From Nostoc punctiforme NIES-2108 (lineage in GTDB: Bacteria > Cyanobacteriota > Cyanobacteriia > Cyanobacteriales > Nostocaceae), in NCBI GenBank assembly GCA_003326195.1, contig LXQE01000136.1, forward strand, positions 368,455 to 432,454: 64,000 nt of DNA, given 5' to 3'. This document shows positions 56,415-64,000 of this stretch, piece after piece; position 1 is the first letter of the stretch; each line of letters starts with the position of its first letter. Position numbers and translations under genes: made by a program. Under the pieces are notes generated by a model that saw only the letters and a list, made by a program, of their open reading frames with translations, was not told the origin of the DNA and did not search any database.

Positions 56415-57467
56415 CTATTTTTCTTCAGCAACCCAGTCTGTTAATTTAAAGTCCGACTTTGCTAAACCCTGCGAGACTAAAAATTTCTTTGTTCCCTCTA
56501 AAAGTTTCACTCCCTCGGCTGGTAATGGTTCTTCTGATACCTGTTTGAGTGGGAACGATACTTTTATAATATCGATGGGATATTTAGTAGTTTGAGCATG
56601 ATACTGATAATATTCTTCAGAATTAGCTTTTAAATCCTTCGCTGCTTCTGTGAGAATTGCATTAAATTTCTGTGGGAAATCAGGCTGTTTTGCCAAAAAA
56701 CTTTCAGTTGCTACAACTAATGATGTCCCTGAAAGACCTTTATGATTCGCAGAAGAATCAATCACTGGGAACCCTTGTGATTTCAGAAAAGGCCCCAGAT
56801 CGCTAGAGGTTGCATAAGCTGCTACATCACCACGTTCTAAAGCCGCTTTTGCCTCAGTAGTCATCAAGTGAACAACTTTTACATCCTTGGCAATTTTAGC
56901 TTCAGCTAATAGACCCAACAGGTATCGGTGCATATAAGAGCCTTTTTGGGTAGCTATTTTTTGACCCTTAAGTTCAGCAAGCGATCGCGCACCATTCTTT
57001 TTCGCTACTAACCAGGCGGTTGTATTAAATTGGCTGATCCGCAACAGTCGGGTTTCCTGACCTCTAGCTTTCAAAACTATCGCTGGTGTATCGCCTAAAG
57101 AACCAACATCTAATTGTCCGGCGACAAGCGCCTCATTTAGATCCGGCCCGTTAGGAAATCGAGCAAAAGTAATGTTTTTAAATCCTGCTTTTTGCAACTC
57201 GCGTTCTAATATTCCCTTTTTCTTTGCCCAACCAAGTGCCCCTGTAGGTTCTGAACTACCTACATAACCTATACGCAGCGTAGAAATATTATTGGATGTA
57301 GCAACAGTGTTATTGACATTAACAGCCTCAATGGATTGAGCAGATTTAGTTTCGCCTTGGCTACATGCTGTAGTTAGTAGCAGTAGGACACAAGCCACTG
57401 AAGTTGAGAATCTGGAAGTAAATTTATTTTTACTGATAGAACCTGTTACTACTTTGAACGACAGCAT
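56415..57467 (-). CDS. SsuA-like substrate-binding protein 5 (lipoprotein)
   Basis: 350 aa from ATG 57467 (MLSFKVVTG) with GGAG about 10 bases before; an in-frame extension to 57599 is repeat-derived. Lipobox L-L-T-T-A-C35. Core: L-R-I-G-Y-V-G-S-S-E-P, D-V-G-S-L-G-D-T-P-A-I-V, L-A-E-L-K-G-Q-K-I-A-T-Q-K-G-S. The most divergent of the five, with G-D-T-P-A-I-V in the ligand loop and T-L-R-I-G-Y-V-type start, so probably a different anion. Between the ferredoxin gene and the amidohydrolases. Confidence 0.85.
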   Translation of the reverse strand: MLSFKVVTGSISKNKFTSRFSTSVACVLLLLTTACSQGETKSAQSIEAVNVNNTVATSNNISTLRIGYVGSSEPTGALGWAKKKGILERELQKAGFKNITFARFPNGPDLNEALVAGQLDVGSLGDTPAIVLKARGQETRLLRISQFNTTAWLVAKKNGARSLAELKGQKIATQKGSYMHRYLLGLLAEAKIAKDVKVVHLMTTEAKAALERGDVAAYATSSDLGPFLKSQGFPVIDSSANHKGLSGTSLVVATESFLAKQPDFPQKFNAILTEAAKDLKANSEEYYQYHAQTTKYPIDIIKVSFPLKQVSEEPLPAEGVKLLEGTKKFLVSQGLAKSDFKLTDWVAEEK

Positions 57468-57794
57468 GACTTTTTTCTCCGCTGTACTATACGCCGTGTG
57501 AAACTTTCTCTTAGACCTAACCCCCAACCCCTTCCCTATAAGGGAAGGGGAGTAAGAATCAAAGCCTCTCTCCCTGTGGGGGCTGTGGTGTATACACAAG
57601 TCTGAAATACTTGATGAATCTGGATTTTACCCCACCCTAACCCTCCCCTTGAAAAGGGGAGGGAACTAGATTTTCCGGTTTCCCCCCAAAACATCGGGGG
57701 GATTAAGGGGGGTAATTCGAGTTGTGTAACACCGTAGCCCTGTAGGGGAGAGGAATGGAGGTAAGGTTCTAAGAATAAGTTGCACATCGCGTTA
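57468..57794. other. intergenic with palindromic CCCTT/AAGGG repeats
   Basis: 327 bp. Contains CTAACCCCCAACCCCTTCCC / GGGAAGGGGA text, a CCCTCCCCTTGAAAAGGGGAGGG palindrome (57644-57666) and CCCCCCAAAACATCGGGGGG (57683). Dispersed repeats typical of Nostoc; no gene. Confidence 0.5.
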
Positions 57795-58124
57795 CTATTT
57801 CATCTGCTTCAGAATTTGGAATGTTTGATCCGCTTTTGCTGTTGAAGTGCGTTTATGCCCCCAACCAATATTTTCCCGGTAACTACCCAGTAGCCCAACT
57901 TCTGCCAATTCTGCCTCATTGACTGAAGTCGTCACATCGCTTTCTGGTGCGACATAAAGGGCATCAACTGGACAATACAATTCGCACATATAACAGGTTT
58001 GGCAGTCACTCTGTCGGGCAATGGTTGGCGGCGCATTAGGTACTCTATCAAACACGTTAGTTGGACAAATATTCACGCAGATATTACATTCTATGCACCG
58101 CGACTCGCTGACCAACTCAATCAC
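57795..58124 (-). CDS. 2[4Fe-4S] ferredoxin, AprB-like partner
   Basis: 109 aa from GTG 58124, which overlaps the flavoprotein stop as GTGA: translational coupling. Two classical clusters: C10-x-x-C13-x-x-C16-x-x-x-C20-P and C41-x-x-C44-x-x-C47-x-x-x-C51-P. The C-terminal 50 residues (G-L-L-G-S-Y-R-E-N-I-G-W-G) have no cysteines. It resembles the small iron-sulfur subunit of adenylylsulfate-reductase-type complexes and would pass electrons to or from the adjacent flavoprotein. An upstream in-frame extension to 58211 is repeat-derived and rejected. Confidence 0.86.
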   Translation of the reverse strand: MIELVSESRCIECNICVNICPTNVFDRVPNAPPTIARQSDCQTCYMCELYCPVDALYVAPESDVTTSVNEAELAEVGLLGSYRENIGWGHKRTSTAKADQTFQILKQMK

Positions 58125-59764
58125 ACTGCCACCCCTATTTTGGATTTTGGATTTTCGATTTTGGATTGCGAAATATCTTCTGTATTTAGTAGCGGCTGAC
58201 TCTTTACCCAAACCTGATCTAATCCGCCACTAATCAAGTGATGTTGTTGGTTAGCATCTTGTTCTGGATAGTCTTGATGTTTGTGCATACCACGAGTTTC
58301 TTTACGTTCAATGGCACTGCTGTACATCCACCGAGCTGTAGCTACCATTGCCGTAGCTTCTCGTGCCCGGATTAGCTCTTTCTCTGATGTTACCTGGCTA
58401 CTGCGGAGTTCTTGCCAAAGATGATTTAGCTTACTCAAAGACTCGGTTAAGCCTTGTTCTGTACGGAAATAGTTCTTTTCGTAAGGGAATACTTCAGCTT
58501 GAACTGCTTGAATAATTTCATCAGTCGCTAAGGAGCGATCGCTCCCACTTTGTAATCCTACCTCTCCAACACCCTTAACATGGCGTTGAGTTTTGTATTC
58601 TCCCAAACTGCGGCTATATTCAGCAGCCGATTTCCCTGACCAATAGCCAGAAGATATTGCCCAAGCCGCGTTATGGCTACCACCGCCAGTAAATCCGCCA
58701 CAAATCAGTTCCCGTGTAGCGGCATCTCCTGCTGCATAAAGTCCCCGTACAGAACTGGCACAAGTCTCATCGACAATCCGAATTCCTCCCGTACCGCGCA
58801 CAGTTCCTTCTAGGCGCAGAGTCACAGGGAAACGTTGAGTAAATGGATCGATACCTGCACGGTCAAACGGTAAAAAGAAGTTGGGCTGTGCTAAACGCAT
58901 AGATGGCCGCATCGATTCCGCCGCTTTGTCTATGATGGCGTAAACTGGCTGTTGCAGTAATGTCTGGGCAATTATTGACCGTCTATGAGAACTTGCCCCT
59001 GGAATTACAGTACCGTCTTCGTAGGTGAAAGTCGCCCAATTATAAAACAGGGTTTTGGTAACTGAAGAAAAGGCGGGAGAGATGCCATAAGCATTAGAAA
59101 ACTCCATACCCGACATCTCGGCTCCTGCTTCTGCCGCCATCAGATAACCATCCCCCGTCAGGACGTTGCATCCTAACGCTTTACTGAGAAACGCACAGCC
59201 ACCAGTTGCGATAATTGTGGACTGCGATCGCACTATCCATTTCTCACCAGTCTGACGGTTCACACCTGTTGCACCAGCAACAGCACCATCGTCATCAACC
59301 AGTAATTCTAAGGCGGGACTATTGTCTAAAATCTTGACTCCAGCACGTTGAATTTGCCGCCGCATCAGCCGCATATACTCAGGCCCTTGCAGCGATCGCC
59401 GGTAGGGTTTGCCTTCATCGTCGGTAGGGAAGGGATAACCCCACTCTGCTAACTGATTAACGTTTGCATAAGTCTGATTCAGTACCCGATCCATCCAATT
59501 GCGATCAGCTAAAAACCCACCCAACGATTCCCGACTCGCCTTTGCAGTTTCCCGTGCTTCTGGATCGGGTGGTACATACCATACACCATTTCCAGATGCA
59601 GCAGCGCATCCAGTTGTGCCACAATACCCTTTATCTACAAGGATCGCTCTAGCTCCATTTGATGCAGCACTCCATGCCGCCCAAGTTCCCGCTGGCCCAC
59701 CTCCAATCACAAGCACATCTGCTTCTAAGTCGAGTTCAAAATCGTTTGTTAACGTCTTCAGCAT
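58121..59764 (-). CDS. FAD-dependent oxidoreductase, AprA/fumarate-reductase flavoprotein family
   Basis: 547 aa. FAD-binding G-G-G-P-A-G (residues 21-26 region; V-L-V-I-G-G-G-P-A-G-T-W-A-A-W), then V-D-K-G-Y-C-G-T-T-G-C-A-A-A-S-G-N-G, A-T-G-G-C-A and the C-terminal F-A-D closure A-A-G-D-A-A-T-R. Family of fumarate reductase, succinate dehydrogenase and APS reductase AprA. Together with the coupled ferredoxin it forms an AprBA-like pair, though shorter than dissimilatory AprA and without proof of APS activity. The C-terminal S-K-I-E-N-P-K-S-K-I is encoded by a dispersed AATCCAAAATC repeat. Function in organosulfur handling is inferred from context. Confidence 0.86.
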   Translation of the reverse strand: MLKTLTNDFELDLEADVLVIGGGPAGTWAAWSAASNGARAILVDKGYCGTTGCAAASGNGVWYVPPDPEARETAKASRESLGGFLADRNWMDRVLNQTYANVNQLAEWGYPFPTDDEGKPYRRSLQGPEYMRLMRRQIQRAGVKILDNSPALELLVDDDGAVAGATGVNRQTGEKWIVRSQSTIIATGGCAFLSKALGCNVLTGDGYLMAAEAGAEMSGMEFSNAYGISPAFSSVTKTLFYNWATFTYEDGTVIPGASSHRRSIIAQTLLQQPVYAIIDKAAESMRPSMRLAQPNFFLPFDRAGIDPFTQRFPVTLRLEGTVRGTGGIRIVDETCASSVRGLYAAGDAATRELICGGFTGGGSHNAAWAISSGYWSGKSAAEYSRSLGEYKTQRHVKGVGEVGLQSGSDRSLATDEIIQAVQAEVFPYEKNYFRTEQGLTESLSKLNHLWQELRSSQVTSEKELIRAREATAMVATARWMYSSAIERKETRGMHKHQDYPEQDANQQHHLISGGLDQVWVKSQPLLNTEDISQSKIENPKSKIGVAV

Positions 59765-60296
59765 CTACCATTTCCCCCCATCTATAAAGTCTTAAGCATC
59801 AAGTTTTCGCCCCATCCATGCTGCAAAATAAATATTTAAAAATCTAGAAATTGTGAATCCCTTAATACAGGTTCTTACTTGCTTGATACCACATAAATAC
59901 TTTATCTTGATCGGTAAACCGTAGTTTAAAGTATAGATAAAGCTTTTCACAGTTTTCGACAAAAAGCAAGCATTTTACCGAACAACTTTAAATGTAAATT
60001 TATGTAAAATCAATTGAGTTATCTTCCTCAAGAACTTGCTTTTTACCGTCTTTTGTGTGGTTGTCCAATTTTTATTCACAAAATACTTAATTTCAATAAG
60101 CTTACCGTAGTTAAATAAAATTTTCTAATCGGTTTTGTCTAGATACGTAGAGACGCAAAATGGGATTGGGCTTTGTCTTGCGGCGCTAATGTGTCTCTAC
60201 TTGCGAGTGAAGCCGCTCCCTTAAGACTCAAGAATCCCCGGACTTTTGATTAAAAGAGTATAAGCAAAGTTTAATCAGTCCGGGGAGTGTCAAAGG
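59765..60296. other. upstream region of the flavoprotein gene
   Basis: 532 bp. Two copies of ACCGTAGTTnAAA (59918 and 60104), the first within CGGTAAACCG. A GTAGAGACGC...GTGTCTCTAC repeat lies near 60148-60200, and the porin terminator hairpin at 60236-60285. Promoter of the leftward sulfur genes is probably here. Confidence 0.45.
60236..60285 (-). terminator. long hairpin after the porin gene
   Basis: CCCCGGACT (60236-60244) pairs with AGTCCGGGG (60277-60285), and inside it GATTAAA (60248) pairs with TTTAATC (60270). 12 bp past the porin stop; no T run. Confidence 0.6.
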
Positions 60297-62111
60297 TTAA
60301 AACCTAAAAACAGTACGAACCCAAGCAAATAAACTATCAGGATTGCTGGCATCCGAATCAGGTGCAGTAATCCAGATCAAACCTGGCGTAACCTCAATAT
60401 GATCTCCGATTTTATATTGGTAGAATGCCTCAACGTGCAGAGAAGTATCTCTGTCCGCTTGTCCTAGACCTTTTCCCAAATTTACATTATTACTAAGACT
60501 GATGAGTTTTGGCTCCATACCAACTAAAATCCCCCCTAAAGCACCTTCACTAAAAAGATCCGGGAATGCCAGTCCTACGGCCCAATCCATAGCTTCAGCA
60601 TCTCCACGTCCTAAATAACGGTGTACCCCATAACTTACCCAGGCATTGATTGCCAACTTGGAATTAACTTGATAGAACGCCTGTAGTCCATAAAGGTTGC
60701 CTAGAGTTGCTACTCCAGGCACGGTGCTGTTTACCAGGTTACTCCCGACTGCTGGCCCGAAATTTGTTCCACTAAAACCTAGAGTATTTGGTGGGCTATA
60801 GGTATTAACGTAAGTTGCAGCCACCCGAAAATTCTTATTAGCGGAGTAGTATATTAACTGTGCTAAAGCTAAATATCTGCCTGTAAATAAGCCGTTATTA
60901 GTTGTGGGATTACCACCATTTGGTGCGCTGTACGCTATCCCGAATTGAACCTGTTTGCCTAATCCCTGGAGTATAGCAATTCCAGGGCCACTATCTCCAT
61001 AGTTATAGACCAAAGACCGTCGTGAAAATCGTGAAATCCCATTAGCACCAGTCGCAGAAGACGATTCAAAATATGGGTTAATGGGGCCAGAAAGACCTAT
61101 CTCACTAGCTCCATCGGACAAGGGATAAATGTTGACTTGGGTCTTTGGAAAAGGTAGAAACCGATAGCGGACACCACTGAGAATAATAGTGTTGCGTGCA
61201 AAAGTAATACTGGAGTTATCAGCAGTTCTCCCCTCATAAGTTCCCAATAATCCAGCTCTTGTTTGTCCCAGTGATTCAATATTTCCACCTCCTATTGTTA
61301 TACCTAGTGAATCTTTTCCGTTAAAACTGGTGTTTAACCGTAAAGTCGTTGAACCTTGAAGTGTGGCATTGTGAGGTGCTGGTCTCTTGGTGACGACGTT
61401 ATTGCCTGCTATAACTTCGCCAAGGACAATCTGAGATCGACCTATAAGTTTGGTTGTGGTCGTAAACTGAGTTGCTTCTAATTTCGCACTTCGTGCTTCC
61501 AGGCTATCTACGCGTCCCCGAAGTTGGGCGAGTTCTGGAGAAAATTGTTCTTGTAGTTTTTTGATGGTATCCAAGTCTTCGCGTTTGACTAAATCTGTTG
61601 TCGAAGTCGCTATTAGTTCATTGAGGCGATCTAAAGCTGCATTCAACCCAGCTGCAAATTCATAGCGTGTTAGGGAGCGATCGCCTTTAAATGTACCATC
61701 TGTATATCCTGCAATTACACCGTAGCGCTCAACTAGAGACTGTAATGCTTGAAATGCCCAATCTGTAGGCTTAATATCTGATAGTTGCGAGACGGATGTC
61801 ACTTGCCCTGCTACATTATTTGGAGCTTTTTGGTTAGTCGGTGGTGCAACTTGCAACAATTGCGAGACAGGTGTCACTCGATCTCGGAGATCGTTTGGAG
61901 CTTTTTTAAGAGTGACTGGTGCAACTGAAGTATCTACTGTTTGATTGACAACTGCTTCTGGAGCTTTGTTCTTTTCTACTTCAATAGTAGATACATCAGA
62001 TTTAGGTAATTCAGCCTGGCTTTTAGCTGGATGAATTACCAGGATAGCTAGAATATCTAGCATCGAAAGCAGAAACACTATGGATCTATAATTCCAGCGA
62101 AATTTCGACAT
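60297..62111 (-). CDS. SLH/OprB-type outer-membrane porin
   Basis: 604 aa. Signal peptide about residues 1-33. The SLH domain (about 110-170; P-T-D-W-A-F-Q-A-L-Q-S-L-V-E-R-Y-G-V-I-A-G-Y-T... , T-R-Y-E-F-A-A-G) anchors to peptidoglycan-linked polymer. A short coiled coil (about 180-215) precedes a beta-barrel of the carbohydrate-selective OprB type ending in aromatic F-R-F. Cyanobacterial relatives are annotated as iron-uptake porins, but this one lies at the head of the organosulfur cluster, so it may admit sulfonates. Start ATG 62111. Confidence 0.9.
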   Translation of the reverse strand: MSKFRWNYRSIVFLLSMLDILAILVIHPAKSQAELPKSDVSTIEVEKNKAPEAVVNQTVDTSVAPVTLKKAPNDLRDRVTPVSQLLQVAPPTNQKAPNNVAGQVTSVSQLSDIKPTDWAFQALQSLVERYGVIAGYTDGTFKGDRSLTRYEFAAGLNAALDRLNELIATSTTDLVKREDLDTIKKLQEQFSPELAQLRGRVDSLEARSAKLEATQFTTTTKLIGRSQIVLGEVIAGNNVVTKRPAPHNATLQGSTTLRLNTSFNGKDSLGITIGGGNIESLGQTRAGLLGTYEGRTADNSSITFARNTIILSGVRYRFLPFPKTQVNIYPLSDGASEIGLSGPINPYFESSSATGANGISRFSRRSLVYNYGDSGPGIAILQGLGKQVQFGIAYSAPNGGNPTTNNGLFTGRYLALAQLIYYSANKNFRVAATYVNTYSPPNTLGFSGTNFGPAVGSNLVNSTVPGVATLGNLYGLQAFYQVNSKLAINAWVSYGVHRYLGRGDAEAMDWAVGLAFPDLFSEGALGGILVGMEPKLISLSNNVNLGKGLGQADRDTSLHVEAFYQYKIGDHIEVTPGLIWITAPDSDASNPDSLFAWVRTVFRF

Positions 62112-62621
62112 GACTCCTTAACTCCTCAACCTTAAAGATGAATAAATTAGCCCTTCATTGGAACTAAAAGACAAGACAAATCATTGTTCTAATGTTTCTA
62201 GCAAACGATTAGAACATAGCTCCACCAAAGCTTTAGCCGCTGAAAAAAGCACAAAATTTTGATAAATATCGAAATCGGTACTAAGTAGTTGAATGTCCAA
62301 TTCAAAATTCGCTGCCAATTAGGAATTTTGACGTTTAAAAAAATCCTAAAAACGTCTGGAATCAGACAATAACTGCTTTAGCAAAGACTTCTCTACTTTT
62401 AAGGAAAACTCAACCACACACTATATGAACTAACACTTCTGAGACATCCTAAAATCCGTTTTTTGGGTTATACTGTACAAAGTTCACCAATGGCTACTGA
62501 CATCGACTCAAGCTTGATTTAGATTCAAGTGATTATTTGCCAATTAACATTAATTGAAAACACTATTTTCTAATCAGCTATATTTTGACAGCATCAATTG
62601 TTAGCTAAGTACGATACTTCT

Positions 62622-62635
62622 ATCGACTTGCCGTA
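62622..62635 (+). promoter_or_regulatory. ATCGACTTGCCGTA motif, copy 1
   Basis: 12 of 14 bases shared with 63415-63428. About 510 bp before the porin start on the other strand. Confidence 0.3.
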
Positions 62636-63414
62636 CATTTGTAGGATTATCTTTGCATAGAGCTTGATACAATGCAAGACCTAGTACTTTTTCTTCGTAG
62701 ATGCGCCCTATATATTCGCCTCAAATGCCAACACTGAACTAACTGCACAGATCCGAGGCAGAAAATTGCCATCAAAATAATCGTAAACCCGGTTAAAGGC
62801 GAATAGGGGACAAAAAGACGCCGATACAAGACTAAGCTGTTAAGTACTTAATTTACACGTTGAGATCGCAGGGGAGCAGGAGAGAGGGTTTGAAGTTCTT
62901 ACCCACAATTTAAATTGTGCAACTTGTATGCACAACAGCTTAAGAAAGCTTTCGCTGCTACTAAGCTTAAGTAGGTTGATAACCACGGTGGCACTATTGA
63001 AAAGGACACTACAGTAGATAATTGATAGCAAGAGCTAAGGATTTGCTAAAAGTGTATTTAACTTCCCCAACCAAACGGGGGTTGCGCTCAAACCGAATTG
63101 CTGTTTGCTGAAAGCCAACCCAAGAACACAGAGATCGTAACCTTTATCCAAACACAGACTTAGAAAGTGCAAGTTAGCAAGGTTTCTGTCGATGAAACTA
63201 GAAGTGAACACTTCAAAGTTGCAAAAATGTTGGTAATTGACATAAAACTTGTATTCTTCACGACAGCTATTGTTGCAAAAAAAGTGTCATGATTATTGGA
63301 ATTGTGCGTGAAAACGTCAATCTTGTGGGCAGTTATTCTTTATGAATCGTTAATTTATCACTGGCGTTTTAAATAATTTCCTGTAAAATGCTGACTATAA
63401 ACTCCGGTAATTCG

Positions 63415-63428
63415 ATCGATCTGCCGTA
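63415..63428 (+). promoter_or_regulatory. ATCGATCTGCCGTA motif, copy 2
   Basis: Lies 31 bp before the ssuD ATG; partner of 62622-62635. Position fits an activator or promoter element of ssuD. Confidence 0.35.
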
Positions 63429-63458
63429 GGATATATACTTGTACCCTGTCTGACACAA

Positions 63459-64000
63459 ATGCAAATTCTTTGGTTTATTCCTACTGGATCTCATGACGGA
63501 CGCTATTTAGGCACAGATATTGGCTCTCGTGTTGTCACACCTGATTATTTACAACAAATTGCCCAAGCTGTGGATAGTCTAGGCTATACGGGCGCATTGT
63601 TACCCACAGGAAGTTCTTGCGAAGATGCTTGGATAACTGCCGCCGCTTTCATATCTGTCACCAAGCAGATGAAATTTCTGGTGGCAATTCGTCCAGGGAT
63701 TACTTCCCCAGGTGCTGCTGCACGGATGGCAGCAACATTTGACCGAATTTCTAAAGGAAGATTGTTGATTAATGTGGTGACAGGTGGAGATCCGGTGCAG
63801 CTGGCTGGGGATGGCTTGCATCTTAGTCATGACGATCGCTATGATTTAACCGATGAATTTCTCAGAGTTTGGCGGGGTATTGTCAGTGGGGAAACAGTCG
63901 ATTTTAAAGGAAACTACCTGGATATTAAAGGCGGTAAACTCTTATTTCCACCAGTTCAAAAACCCTATCCACCTTTGTGGTTTGGTGGCTCATCTGCTGC
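63459..64000 (+). CDS. ssuD: FMNH2-dependent alkanesulfonate monooxygenase (3' end outside window)
   Basis: First about 180 of the usual roughly 380 residues. Start ATG 63459 reads [18 protein letters not shown], the standard SsuD N-terminus. Luciferase-like (LLM) fold: [21 protein letters not shown] and N-V-V-T-G-G-D-P, all SsuD signatures. With O2 and reduced flavin it splits alkanesulfonates into aldehyde and sulfite. Rightward, divergent from the porin and the rest of the cluster. The transporter core (SsuC/SsuB) may follow beyond the window. Confidence 0.95.
   Translation, partial: MQILWFIPTGSHDGRYLGTDIGSRVVTPDYLQQIAQAVDSLGYTGALLPTGSSCEDAWITAAAFISVTKQMKFLVAIRPGITSPGAAARMAATFDRISKGRLLINVVTGGDPVQLAGDGLHLSHDDRYDLTDEFLRVWRGIVSGETVDFKGNYLDIKGGKLLFPPVQKPYPPLWFGGSSA

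Larger units (their letters stand above)
62112..63458. other. long intergenic region between porin and ssuD
   Basis: 1347 bp, the longest gene-free stretch. Two copies of ATCGA(C/T)(T/C)TGCCGTA (62622-62635 and 63415-63428) suggest shared regulation. Small frames at 62647-62829 and 62840-63031 have no support. CTTAAG-type palindromes lie near 62940. Holds divergent promoters for porin and ssuD. Confidence 0.5.

Noticed and set aside
55938..56444. 168-aa and 158-aa frames across the 21-bp array
   Set aside because: Open only because the unit is a multiple of 3 without stops; starts lie in a MITE or in the overlapping 3' end of binding protein 5. Reported as a repeat.
57468..57599. N-terminal extension of binding protein 5
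   Set aside because: Repeat-derived and places residues in front of the signal peptide; ATG 57467 has a suitable Shine-Dalgarno.
62647..63031. Two small leftward frames upstream of the porin
   Set aside because: No family, no ribosome-binding site and no sign of conservation by eye.

Overview
The window looks like chromosomal DNA of a filamentous, Nostoc/Anabaena-type cyanobacterium. The evidence is the very frequent HIP1 octamer GCGATCGC, dispersed Nostoc-type short repeats (AATGACA/TGTCATT heptamers, AATCCAAAATC, GTAGAGACGCGA palindromes), cyanobacterial-only families (DUF2811, DUF4168, CPP1-like, SLH/OprB porin) and a mosaic of large PAS/GAF histidine kinases, a CHASE2 kinase and an NB-ARC NTPase. 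No rRNA, tRNA, CRISPR array, complete transposase or phage module was seen.

Layout. 1-9.9 kb: a multi-PAS histidine kinase cut by the window edge, holA, a 2H-phosphoesterase-like protein, a VapBC-like pair whose PIN toxin has a 3' frameshift, and a membrane-protein group (RDD, 6-7 TM protein, SpoIIM-like). 9.9-15.5 kb: a phosphate uptake operon pstS-pstC-pstA-pstB, with a candidate Pho-box array in front, followed by a second, diverged pstB. 15.6-29.2 kb: a zinc-ribbon/NYN/LOTUS protein of unknown role, an SDR, HPPD (quinone/tyrosine pathway), a HAD phosphatase, a CPP1-like protein, an OmpR-type regulator followed by a structured non-coding stretch with a clear terminator, DUF2811, MFS, hisIE, hemL, a polysaccharide deacetylase and a fasciclin protein. 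29.9-43.5 kb: a GST, a HerA-like ATPase, a group 2 sigma factor, an RTX-repeat protein, a decayed NB-ARC/WD40 gene, a CHASE2 Ser/Thr kinase, and an XRE regulator directly coupled to a hybrid histidine kinase.

43.8-64 kb is the most distinctive region: a large, almost wholly leftward organosulfur (sulfonate-type) cluster. It holds five diverged SsuA-like periplasmic binding proteins, a TauD-like 2-oxoglutarate dioxygenase, an SfnB/DszC-like flavin monooxygenase, a SAM methyltransferase, two tandem large amidohydrolases, a translationally coupled flavoprotein/2[4Fe-4S] ferredoxin pair resembling AprA/AprB, an outer-membrane SLH porin, and, rightward at the window end, the start of an SsuD-type alkanesulfonate monooxygenase. 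No ABC permease or ATPase for these binding proteins lies in the window. The inferred logic is porin entry, capture by alternative binding proteins, import through an ABC core encoded elsewhere, oxidative C-S cleavage (TauD, SsuD, SfnB-like), with amidohydrolases and the AprAB-like pair handling carbon skeletons or sulfite chemistry. That last step is inference.

A recurring theme is repeat DNA shaping genes: short repeats lie in frame inside hppD, the flavoprotein gene and an amidohydrolase 3' end. A 21-bp minisatellite open on both strands sits between two sulfur genes, beside a 114-bp MITE-like element.
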